Origin: UBA8517 sp964606975
Lineage (GTDB): Bacteria > Patescibacteriota > Microgenomatia > UBA8517
Length of the DNA stretch: 14,694 nt
Assembly (NCBI GenBank): GCA_964606975.1
Contig: CAZSGY010000002.1
Span: 1-14,694 of the forward strand
Direction of reading: 5' to 3'
The notes beneath the pieces are model-generated. The model did not search any database and was not told the origin of the DNA. It worked only from the letters and a program-made list of their open reading frames with translations. Positions 6,861 to 14,591 of this stretch are shown one piece after another (the stretch's first letter is position 1; each line of letters opens with the position of its first letter). The position numbers were made by a program, and so were the translations under genes.

Positions 6861-9183
6861 GGTTGCTTTTGAGGCTTTCTACAGCAGACTTAAACTGTGC
6901 TCCGCGGTCTTTGTAATTTTTGAACATATCAAAACTGGCTGAGGCGGGAGACAAAATTACCACACCCCCTTCAGGGGTAACTGTATAAGCCTTGCGGACA
7001 ATTTCCTTCATCGATGCATATCCCATATCAAAAATGCCAATCTGCCGACTTAGACCTTTGAAGGTTTCCAATATCTTACCTCTCGTGTCTCCGATAAGAA
7101 TGACATTTTTGACGTTTTTCTTTTGAGATATTGTTTCCCCAAGCTGAGAGTAATTTAGCCCCTTATCGCTCCCTCCTAAAATTAAGGTTTCATTTTCGCT
7201 AAAAGAATTTATTGCGGCAATTGTAGGTTGGGGCCCAGTTGCGAATGAGTCGTTATAATATTTGACCCCTTTTACCTCTCTTACAAACTCCAACCTGTGT
7301 TCAAGTCCTTTAAAATTCCTGACAGTTTTTTTAATTAGGTCTTCACCAACGCCGATTATTTTTGCGACAGCGATTCCTGCAGCAATATTTTCAAGATTGT
7401 GTTCACCTCTAAGAATCAGACCTTTTTTATACTTTGCATCAAGGCTTCTTTTTGAAAAATAAACTACACGCCCTTCCCCTTCTTCAGCAAAACTTTTGGA
7501 TGTTTCATACTCTTTATTTATAACCGCAAAGTCGTCCTTTAACTGGTATTTAACTATGTTCTTCTTGGCATCAATATATTCCTTCCTGTCTTTGTGCCAA
7601 TCCATATGATCTTCCGTAATATTAAGGACAACGGCAATATGAGGGCTTACACCCATGTCAATCAGTTGGAATGAAGACATCTCCATAACCGCAAGCGATT
7701 TTTCATTTAGAACCGTAAGAAGTTCAAGATATGGCTTACCGATGTTTCCGGCTAAATATACATCTTTTCCTGCAGCTTTTAATATTTCATAAATTAAAGT
7801 TGAAGTGGTTCCTTTTCCTTTGGTTCCGGTTACTCCGATTATTTTGGCAGGACATTCTTCAAAAAATATTTTTATTGCAGAGGTTATTTTGGCTCCCTTC
7901 TTCTCAGCTTCCGATATTTCCGGCAAAAAACGATAAACTCCAGGAGACCGGATAATTGTATCGAATCCCATTAGGCCGCGCTTTAAGTAGTCTTTTCCAA
8001 GACTCAAGCTTACCTTACCCTTATTAATATCTTCAAAATCCAATTCCCCTTCCCCTTTTGCATCAAAGACGGTTATGTTTGCACCTTTTTTTAATAAAAA
8101 TCTAACGGCGTCTTTTCCCTCAATTCCAAATCCCAAAACAGCAACTTTTTTATCCTTATAAATATTTGGTGAAAAATTAATTAACTGCACTTCCCGTTCC
8201 AGTTTTATTCCAAATTTTTTATATACATCTTTGATAATTATTTCCGAAAGATTAAAAACGTCCCGTGACGACGCAAAACCCGATTTGTTTATTAATATGA
8301 GTGCGTGTTTAGAAGACACTGCGGCTCCGTCCAAAGATTTTCCTTTCCAACCGGCTTTGTCAATCAGCCAAGCAGCCGAGACTTTATATCTGCCTTCATA
8401 TGGATAAATCTTTATACCGGGAAACTTTTTCTCAAGTCTGTCCTTTTCATCTTTTTCAATAATCGGATTTTTAAAAAATGACCCGGCATTCCCAACTTTT
8501 TTCGGATTTTCCAATTTATTATTTCTGATATCAATAATGGTTTTTCTAATTTCGGAAAGACTGGTATTACCGTCAACCAATCCTTTTAAAGACTCATAAT
8601 TTACCCTCCCTCTGTTGTTTTTTTGAAGCTTAAGGGTGACATTAACAATCAGATATTTTTGCCAATATTTTTCACTTTTGAAAATACTATCTCTATATCC
8701 GAACTTGCATCCGCTTTTATCAAAACTGACGAATTTTTCGGCATCGAGATCGTAAGCCGCCAGGCCGTAAAAAACGTCCGAAATTTCCTGACCATAAGCG
8801 CCTATGTTCTGAATCGGAGCACCGCCAACCGTCCCCGGAATTCCTGAGAGACATTCAATTCCTTGAAGTTTTCTTCTAACTGCTTTTTCAACTAATTTGT
8901 CCCATTTTAATCCCGCCTCCGCTGTCACAAACGTAAAGGAATCTTTTTCCCTAAACGTCAATTTGCTACCGGTAAATTTGATAACAACTCCGGGGAAGTC
9001 TTTGTCGGCCGCAAGAAAATCACTGCCGTCACCAACTATGAAGATTTTTAAATTATTTTTTTTGGCAAATTGCACGGCTGGCAAAATATCCTTTTTGTCT
9101 TTAACTTCAATGTAATATTTTATTTTTCCGCCGATCCTGAATGTAGTTATGTCCTTAAATCTTTTACTTTGGGAAATTTTCAT
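6853..9183 (-). CDS. murB-murD: MurB-MurD fusion: UDP-MurNAc dehydrogenase plus D-glutamate ligase
   Basis: One uninterrupted reading frame encodes two wall enzymes. Residues 1 to about 335 are MurB, the FAD/NADPH enzyme reducing UDP-GlcNAc-enolpyruvate: TTFRIGGK (13-20), VGDGSDFLAAD (50-60, usually GGGSN), SGIPGTVGGAPIQNIGAYG (113-131), FGYRDSIFK (161-169), GNAGSFFKNP (231-240) with catalytic Ser235, and LEREV (328-332) with the late Glu. From about 345 is MurD, which adds D-Glu: VAVLGFGIEGKDA (347-359), P-loop GVTGTKGKGTT (450-460), SSFQL, NITEDHMDWH, GEHNLENIAAG, NDSFATGPQP (644-653), GGSDKG and SPASASFDMF. I start at ATG 9183-9181, which overlaps the murC stop as ATGA; an in-frame GTG at 9213 would only add ten unrelated residues. 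The P-loop has Gly where Ser/Thr normally follows the Lys. Confidence 0.93.
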   Translation of the reverse strand: MKISQSKRFKDITTFRIGGKIKYYIEVKDKKDILPAVQFAKKNNLKIFIVGDGSDFLAADKDFPGVVIKFTGSKLTFREKDSFTFVTAEAGLKWDKLVEKAVRRKLQGIECLSGIPGTVGGAPIQNIGAYGQEISDVFYGLAAYDLDAEKFVSFDKSGCKFGYRDSIFKSEKYWQKYLIVNVTLKLQKNNRGRVNYESLKGLVDGNTSLSEIRKTIIDIRNNKLENPKKVGNAGSFFKNPIIEKDEKDRLEKKFPGIKIYPYEGRYKVSAAWLIDKAGWKGKSLDGAAVSSKHALILINKSGFASSRDVFNLSEIIIKDVYKKFGIKLEREVQLINFSPNIYKDKKVAVLGFGIEGKDAVRFLLKKGANITVFDAKGEGELDFEDINKGKVSLSLGKDYLKRGLMGFDTIIRSPGVYRFLPEISEAEKKGAKITSAIKIFFEECPAKIIGVTGTKGKGTTSTLIYEILKAAGKDVYLAGNIGKPYLELLTVLNEKSLAVMEMSSFQLIDMGVSPHIAVVLNITEDHMDWHKDRKEYIDAKKNIVKYQLKDDFAVINKEYETSKSFAEEGEGRVVYFSKRSLDAKYKKGLILRGEHNLENIAAGIAVAKIIGVGEDLIKKTVRNFKGLEHRLEFVREVKGVKYYNDSFATGPQPTIAAINSFSENETLILGGSDKGLNYSQLGETISQKKNVKNVILIGDTRGKILETFKGLSRQIGIFDMGYASMKEIVRKAYTVTPEGGVVILSPASASFDMFKNYKDRGAQFKSAVESLKSNLL

Positions 9184-10916
9184 TTTAGTAAGTTGGCAAT
9201 TTCTTTTGCCCACAAGTAACTCTTGCCGGCACCCATAACAATAACGACATCGTAACTATTGATTACCCTGCCCACATCTTTTTCATCAAAATCATTGAAC
9301 GCTTTAATATTTTTGTGATCGGCAGCATCTGCTATTTTTTGAGGCGTGACGGACATATCCACCTCGTCGCGGGCTTTAAAAATTGGACCCACAAACACCC
9401 CGTCAACACCGGCAAAAACCCCTTTATATTTTGACAAAAGCGCTTTGGTTCTTTTGTATCCGTGGGGTTCGATTACAGCCAGTATTTTTGCTTTAGGATA
9501 TAGATCCCGTACACCTTCGAGGGTGGTTTTTATCGCCGTGGGGTGGTGGGCGTAATCGTCATAAACTTTGATGCCGCGCAGGTCGGCAATTAACTCCAAT
9601 CTTCGTCCGATTCCCTTAAAGTCCGATAACGATTTTTTGACCAAAGTATCGTTTATTCCCAAAACTTGCCCGAGTTTGATTACCCCCATAGCATTTTCCA
9701 AATTATGTCTTCCGGGGATCTTAAGTTTCAAATCATTTTCTTCAGTTAACGAATACTCCAAAATCTTATATTCGTTTTGATCAATCATACTCAAAAGTTT
9801 CTTTACCCCTAAAGAGTCTTTGTTGACTATCAAAATCTTTTCACCGGTCAATTTTTTAACAAATTTCTTAAAACTTTCAAAAACCTCCTTTTCGGATTTG
9901 AAATAGTCAGGATGGTCAAACTCGACGTTATTTAAGATAATTATTTCCGGAGAGTAATTTAAAAAATTATCATTAAATTCGTCGGCCTCAATAATAAAAT
10001 AATCACCATGCCCGAATCTGGCGTTCCCGTTCCATTCAGGCACCCTGGCTCCCAAAGCGACTAATGGGTCAAGCCCTGCGTCAGCTAGTACTTTTCCTGC
10101 CATAGCAGTTGTTGTTGATTTTCCATGAGTTCCGGCAATACAAATAGTCCTTTTACCATCGGCCAGATATTTACCCAAAAATTCCTGCCAGGTCAAAAGT
10201 TTCCCCGCTTTCTTCGCAGCTTGAATCTCGTGATTAGTTTTATCCTGATAAAGAAGTGCGGGGCTTGCAACCACTAAGTCTGCGTCTTTTACATGACCGG
10301 GGCTATGCCCCCTGACAATATTTCGCCTGTAGGCAGTTTCTACCTCCAAATCGCATCCGGACACTTCGTAACCCAGTTTTTCCGACAAAAGTGCCACTCC
10401 GGAAATTCCGCTCCCCCCGATTCCCAAAAAATGAATACGTACCTTTGGGAGAAGATCTTTCTCAACAATTTCCGCCAAACTCCCGACCGTATACTTTGCA
10501 GGTTTTCGGGTTTCGACATCCGCATATTTGCCCCGTTTAACACGAATGGTTAAAAACCCTTTCTTGCCCGCCTCATCTATAACCTCAGGTTTGTCGTCGA
10601 CAAAGACCAACGCTTTATTCTTCCATTCTTCCAAATTTTCCATCTTGGAAAAACTTGGTAAAATTTTAACTCCTCCTTTAAAAAGTTCTTCTATTCCACT
10701 TTCCCGAATTTTTTCTTTTTGAAATTCCGGCTCTCCCTCGGAAAATAAAACCGTTGTACCTTTTGAATTGGCATAATCAATAAAGGCTATGGCATCGGGA
10801 TACAAAAAGTCTGCATAGTTCAATTCTTCCGGATTTTCGGACAGGTATTTAACAAACTTTTCCGTATCAAAAAGTGTGTGGTCAAAATCTATCAAAATTG
10901 TCAATATTCTATTCAT
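9180..10916 (-). CDS. murC: HAD-like hydrolase domain fused to MurC (UDP-MurNAc:L-Ala ligase)
   Basis: The C-terminal 420 residues are MurC, which adds L-Ala to UDP-MurNAc: IHFLGIGGSGISG (161-173), P-loop AGTHGKSTTT (261-270), IEADEFNDNF (309-318), ILNNVEFDHPDYF (327-339), RHNLENA (403-409), VYDDYAHHPTA (451-461) and an EPHGYKRT block like QPHRYTRT. The first 155 residues are a HAD-type domain: DFDHTLFD (10-17, nucleophile Asp10 and Asp12), FSEGE (58-62, motif II Ser59) and VFVDDKPEV (104-112, acidic motif IV), with Lys84 or Lys91 as the motif III candidate. It therefore looks catalytically intact, and its substrate is unknown. I choose ATG at 10916; an upstream TTG at 10922 is less likely. 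The gene follows the GlmU-like gene by 11 bases and overlaps murB-murD as ATGA. The NNxEFDH segment resembles the recycling ligase Mpl, but the operon position favours MurC. Confidence 0.88.
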   Translation of the reverse strand: MNRILTILIDFDHTLFDTEKFVKYLSENPEELNYADFLYPDAIAFIDYANSKGTTVLFSEGEPEFQKEKIRESGIEELFKGGVKILPSFSKMENLEEWKNKALVFVDDKPEVIDEAGKKGFLTIRVKRGKYADVETRKPAKYTVGSLAEIVEKDLLPKVRIHFLGIGGSGISGVALLSEKLGYEVSGCDLEVETAYRRNIVRGHSPGHVKDADLVVASPALLYQDKTNHEIQAAKKAGKLLTWQEFLGKYLADGKRTICIAGTHGKSTTTAMAGKVLADAGLDPLVALGARVPEWNGNARFGHGDYFIIEADEFNDNFLNYSPEIIILNNVEFDHPDYFKSEKEVFESFKKFVKKLTGEKILIVNKDSLGVKKLLSMIDQNEYKILEYSLTEENDLKLKIPGRHNLENAMGVIKLGQVLGINDTLVKKSLSDFKGIGRRLELIADLRGIKVYDDYAHHPTAIKTTLEGVRDLYPKAKILAVIEPHGYKRTKALLSKYKGVFAGVDGVFVGPIFKARDEVDMSVTPQKIADAADHKNIKAFNDFDEKDVGRVINSYDVVIVMGAGKSYLWAKEIANLLK

Positions 10917-10927
10917 GAACAAAAAAA

Positions 10928-12163
10928 TTACTCGACTATCTTAGAGTCGGACTCGTGGGTACCTTTTATACTCATGCCGGGGAAAACAGTGGATCTTTCT
11001 CCTAAAACCGTTCCGGGCATTGCGGAAACGCGGATTCCCAGGCTTGAATGGCTGCCGATAAAGACACCAAGTTTTTCCAGTCCGGAATCCACCTTTTCTG
11101 CTTTAATCCAAACTTTGACACTCTCTTTTCCCAATCTCTTATTGGCTGTGATAAAACTTGCACCGATTCTGCAATCGTCTCCGATCACCGAATCGCCAAC
11201 AAATCCTGAATGAATATGGGTCCCCCTACCGATTATGGAGTTTTTAACATCGCAATATCTTTCTATTTGGGCTTTTTCGCCGATTATCGTCCCTTTACGA
11301 ATCTGGCAATATGCTCCGATAACTGCATCTTTACCGATATAACAAGGCCCTTCCAGTAAAGCAAAATCGTAAATGTGGGCTCCCTTTTCAATTACGATCC
11401 CATTACCTTTAAGCACTGCCGTCTTTTCAATTACCACCCCCCGATCAATCTTGTTTTTCTTTGCTCCCAAAACCATATCCTTTATGCTGAGTATATCCCA
11501 AGGATACTTGAGCGTAGGCTGGGTACCATTAATTATCACAGATCCGACTTTCTTATCCTTGGCCACCCTGTCTAAAGCTTCTTCCAGAGAATAATCAGAA
11601 ATCGGAGTTTTCGAAAGTTCAGAAATAAATTCCTTTTTAAACAAATAAACGCCCACAATCCTCATATTTGAAGGTTCTTTGCCTTTTTCCGGTTTTTCGA
11701 TGACTGCATTAATACGTTCACCTTCCAGATCGACAATGCCGTATTTATGGGGAGTTTCTGTTTTACCTATACCCACCGTTGCCAGATCGGCAGACTCGTG
11801 CATCTCAATATAACTTTTGGCCAATAAGTCAAAATTGAACTGACTGGCATTGATCACAAAAAAGTCGTCTTTAATAAATTCCTTTGCGGATAGGATTGCG
11901 TCGGCCTGTCCACGCGTCTTCTCTTCACAAGCATACGTAACTCCCTCGAATAAAGGTGAAGCATTGCAGATTTCTTTTTCCCTGTCAAAATTTTTTGAAC
12001 CGAGCACTAAAATTATATCGGCGGGTTTTGTCCTTTTAACACTTTCTATTGTGTGCTCAAGAACAGATTTTCCGTCAAGCATAAAAAAGCTTTTGTGAAT
12101 ATTATTAAAGGGAAAAAACCTGGAAGATTCGCCGCCGGCCAGTATCACTACTTGGTATTTCAT
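10928..12163 (-). CDS. GlmU-like sugar-1-phosphate nucleotidyltransferase / left-handed beta-helix acetyltransferase
   Basis: A two-domain protein of 411 residues. Residues 1 to about 230 follow the nucleotidyltransferase fold: VVILAGGESSRFFPFNNIHK (5-24), TRGQADAI, VIEKPEKG and YPWDIL (220-225). From about 240 there are repeated hexapeptides of a left-handed beta-helix (IEKGAHIYD, YIGKDAVIGAY, IIGEKAQIERY), then HSGFVGDSVIGDDCRIGASF (318-337), ITANKRL and EKLGVFIGSHSSLGI...MPGTVLG. This tail resembles archaeal bifunctional GlmU proteins, in which a His before the (Y/F)VGDS segment is needed for acetyl transfer; His318, Asn341 and Lys350 fit that pattern. The likely role is UDP-GlcNAc supply to the wall pathway. 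The nucleotidyl domain is odd: GESSR replaces GxGTR and NAS (105-107) replaces NGD, losing a metal-binding Asp. It starts at ATG 12163, one base after the murE stop. Confidence 0.75.
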   Translation of the reverse strand: MKYQVVILAGGESSRFFPFNNIHKSFFMLDGKSVLEHTIESVKRTKPADIILVLGSKNFDREKEICNASPLFEGVTYACEEKTRGQADAILSAKEFIKDDFFVINASQFNFDLLAKSYIEMHESADLATVGIGKTETPHKYGIVDLEGERINAVIEKPEKGKEPSNMRIVGVYLFKKEFISELSKTPISDYSLEEALDRVAKDKKVGSVIINGTQPTLKYPWDILSIKDMVLGAKKNKIDRGVVIEKTAVLKGNGIVIEKGAHIYDFALLEGPCYIGKDAVIGAYCQIRKGTIIGEKAQIERYCDVKNSIIGRGTHIHSGFVGDSVIGDDCRIGASFITANKRLGKESVKVWIKAEKVDSGLEKLGVFIGSHSSLGIRVSAMPGTVLGERSTVFPGMSIKGTHESDSKIVE

Positions 12164-12164
12164 A

Positions 12165-13439
12165 TTATTTACTAATATATTCTCTCACAATTTTTGCATC
12201 AGACCAAGGAATCTCGTGAACTCCGTCCAAATTCATGGATTTTTCGTGCCCCTTACCGAATATGCCGACCGTATCGCCTTTTTTGGCATTTTTGAGTGCC
12301 ATGATGATTGCCTTTTTTCTATCCGGTTCGCTTACCACGATGGCATTGCCGGATGTGATCCCGGATTTAATTTGGGCAATGATTTCCTCAACCTTTTCAG
12401 TCCTAGGGTCCTCGGCAGTCAAAATAAGCTTATCGGCAATTTCTGAGGCAACTTTCCCCATAAGCGGTCTTTTAAAATGGTCGCGTTCTCCGGCTGTACC
12501 AAAAACTGCAAAAAGTCTCCCTTTCGTCTGAGACTTCAGATATTTTAAGGCTGCCTCTAAAGATTCCGGAGTGTGAGCAAAATCTATAACTATTTCGATT
12601 CCCTTTTTGTTATCAATTTTTTCCAGTCTGCCTTCGGGAAGTTTAAACGTCTCCATGGACTTTATGGCAGCTTTTTTATCAAGGCCCAAAAAATCCATTA
12701 CTTTAGAGGCTGCTTCAATATTTAAATTGTTAAACTTACCCGGAAGTATGTCCAGATTTGTTTCTGTCGGGGCGATAACTTTATATCTGCACGAATTAAG
12801 AAATGACATTTTTACCTTTTTATATTCGGAAAAATTCTTGTGGTAATCCAAATGTTCGGGGGCAATATTAGTCAAAACCCCGACCTCAAAATCAACTCCG
12901 GCGATTCTTTTTTGGTCTATTCCATGAGAGCTGACTTCAATAACTGCGTACTCGCAACCTTCTTTTACCATTTCGGCCAAAAATTTGTGCAAAGAGATAG
13001 CGTCAGGACTTGTTATGTGGAAACCCGTGTCGATTTCACTTTTTCCAATCTTTGCCGCAATTGAGGTGACAAGTCCGGCTTTTTTCCCCAAAGAGGATAA
13101 CATGTGATAAATAATATAAGAGGTGGTTGTTTTTCCCTTTGTGCCCGTCACCCCGATTACTTTCAACTTACCGGCCGGATTATCGAAGTAACTTGCAGCC
13201 AGGTACCCCAGAGCGTCGCGTGAATCTTTCACTCTGACATATTCGGCGTCTTTTAACCTCACGTCTCTCTCTCCCACAACAGCCTTAGCCCCTTTGGCTA
13301 TAGCTTCCTCTATATATTCATGGCCATCGCTATTCATACCCCTAAGGGCTACAAAAATGTATCCGTTTTTAACTTTGCGGGAGTCGGCAGTTATGCCTTT
13401 GTAATTCTTAATATTTTCTGTCAATTTTCCAATATCCAT
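12165..13439 (-). CDS. murE: MurE, UDP-MurNAc-dipeptide ligase adding the third amino acid (compact form)
   Basis: Mur ligase that adds the diamino acid to UDP-MurNAc-L-Ala-D-Glu. N-terminal domain: ITADSRKVKNGYIFVALRG (16-34) and DGHEYIEEAIAKGA (38-51), the MurE UDP-binding signature. Central domain: P-loop GVTGTKGKTTTS (96-107), TSPDAISLHKFL (143-154), EVSSHGIDQKR (168-178), TNIAPEHLDYHKNFSEYKKVK (190-210). C-terminal: IDFAHTPESLEAAL (285-298), FGTAGERD (313-320), AEDPRTE (342-348) and GKGHE (395-399). Length is 424, about 65-70 below usual; the missing residues lie between 210 and 235, where the NxDD strand region normally sits. Arg346 occupies the place of the Arg in DNPR, the residue that binds the meso-DAP carboxylate, with Glu-Asp replacing Asp-Asn. 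The start ATG at 13439 preserves the whole signature. A 43-base gap separates it from the phosphatase gene. Confidence 0.93.
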   Translation of the reverse strand: MDIGKLTENIKNYKGITADSRKVKNGYIFVALRGMNSDGHEYIEEAIAKGAKAVVGERDVRLKDAEYVRVKDSRDALGYLAASYFDNPAGKLKVIGVTGTKGKTTTSYIIYHMLSSLGKKAGLVTSIAAKIGKSEIDTGFHITSPDAISLHKFLAEMVKEGCEYAVIEVSSHGIDQKRIAGVDFEVGVLTNIAPEHLDYHKNFSEYKKVKMSFLNSCRYKVIAPTETNLDILPGKFNNLNIEAASKVMDFLGLDKKAAIKSMETFKLPEGRLEKIDNKKGIEIVIDFAHTPESLEAALKYLKSQTKGRLFAVFGTAGERDHFKRPLMGKVASEIADKLILTAEDPRTEKVEEIIAQIKSGITSGNAIVVSEPDRKKAIIMALKNAKKGDTVGIFGKGHEKSMNLDGVHEIPWSDAKIVREYISK

Positions 13440-13482
13440 ATTTTTACTATCTAGTTAAGATTTTACTACAAATGAGTACGCC

Positions 13483-14586
13483 TTATGCGGCTAACGGAAG
13501 TGAACTCAGATTTCTTGCGTCGAAATCTATCGTCAAAAGTGTAGCATCGTCCCTATGTTTAAGCCTGGGAATTTTTTTAAATTCGGGATCGTTGTCCAAG
13601 ATTGAGACACCTGCACTTAGCACCGATAATCCGTTACTCATTTTTTGTCTCTCCCTAAGTAAACGGGCAGATTCTGACAAAGAAATATCTTTATCCAAAT
13701 AAGGCTGTATTGCCCCGTCAGAAAACATCATCAGGCCGGAAAAACCGTCATCCAAGCTAAACTCATCCGAATAAAAAAGTCCAAGGTCTTCCATTTCCGA
13801 CATTCCGTTCAAAATTCCACAGCCGCCTTTTTTGTTTGTTTTTCTGGCAAAGGACTCTGCCAGATGTTGACGACATTCCTCATTTGCCTCAGGGATTTGC
13901 CTGACATGGGCAATATCACTGCCATACTTTTCTGCCAGAGAATAAGCAAACTCCAATGTTTCTTCGTCAAATTTCGCATTCAAATTGGGAGTAATTACAC
14001 TGACACTACCGTCCCTTTTAACCATGCCTATAGCCGCGTCTGCGACCTGTGAAATTGTAAGACTTCTTTTTGAAACATCAACCAATACAAACGCTGCTGC
14101 CATGCCGGGAACCGAAGGTATGTCGGAGTAATTTATTCCGGGAACATTACGCAAATTTTGATGGATCCATTTATTCATGGACGTCATCACGTCTTTAGCC
14201 GTGGTATTTTTATTTCGGTAGAGAATTCCGAATTCCTGGCTTTGGACAAATCCCAAAGAAACCATATGTGATAAGTAAAACGCACCACTCATTCCAAGCC
14301 TTGCTAAGCTTTCGTTTTTCTTTTGACTGGACGCACCGTCAAAAACTGCAAACAACGTTCTGCCTTCTCCCATAGGCAAAACGGCATAAGAATCTTCGTT
14401 CTTTTTACCCCTCGCCCCCGACCAAAGAGTTTCTACGTAATAACTTCCTGCGGGAAATCTCTTTTCTTCAATATTGTGCTCTAATTTTGACATGTCAGCG
14501 TTATGCAAAAACCAACTAAAATCTCTGAGATTTTCCTGGACCATCTTATTCGCAAATTCTGATGATGTCCGAATTACTTGTTCCAT
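13483..14586 (-). CDS. PP2C-family (PPM) Ser/Thr protein phosphatase-like protein
   Basis: The 367 residues carry the metal-binding framework of PP2C phosphatases: SGARGKKNEDSYAVLP (56-71) with Asp65; LFAVFDGASSQ (78-88) with Asp83-Gly84, where the family has DGxGG; AAAFVLVDVSKRSLTISQVADAA (163-185), matching the GDSR strand region but with ADA for GDS; GLMMFSDGAIQPY (284-296) with Asp290; and KHRDDATLLTID (343-354) with Asp346-347. All expected metal Asp residues are present, so activity is plausible. There is no signal peptide or membrane segment, so it is cytosolic. An approximately 50-residue N-terminal extension and a loop at 200-280 are unassigned. It is followed after 43 bases by murE and starts 5 bases after an upstream gene. 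Control of wall synthesis by dephosphorylation is an inference from position; no kinase is in the window. Confidence 0.8.
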   Translation of the reverse strand: MEQVIRTSSEFANKMVQENLRDFSWFLHNADMSKLEHNIEEKRFPAGSYYVETLWSGARGKKNEDSYAVLPMGEGRTLFAVFDGASSQKKNESLARLGMSGAFYLSHMVSLGFVQSQEFGILYRNKNTTAKDVMTSMNKWIHQNLRNVPGINYSDIPSVPGMAAAFVLVDVSKRSLTISQVADAAIGMVKRDGSVSVITPNLNAKFDEETLEFAYSLAEKYGSDIAHVRQIPEANEECRQHLAESFARKTNKKGGCGILNGMSEMEDLGLFYSDEFSLDDGFSGLMMFSDGAIQPYLDKDISLSESARLLRERQKMSNGLSVLSAGVSILDNDPEFKKIPRLKHRDDATLLTIDFDARNLSSLPLAA

Positions 14587-14591
14587 TTTAA

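Noticed and set aside
9184..9213. Upstream GTG start for MurB-MurD
   Set aside because: It would add ten residues with no MurB similarity and overlap murC by 34 bases, whereas ATG at 9183 gives the ATGA junction also seen at ddl/murF.
10917..10922. TTG start for HAD-MurC
   Set aside because: It adds only Met-Phe before an ATG that already sits just ahead of the DFDHT motif.
10928..12163. Reading the nucleotidyltransferase as MurU, paired with the HAD domain as MupP, to form a recycling route
   Set aside because: MurU is a short protein without a beta-helix tail; this one has a long acetyltransferase domain of GlmU type, so the GlmU-like call is better. The recycling idea remains only as a note on the HAD domain.
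13440..13482. Promoter or terminator in the gap between the phosphatase gene and murE
   Set aside because: It is AT-rich with loose -10-like strings, but there is no -35 partner, no hairpin with a T-run and no consistent spacing, so nothing specific can be supported.
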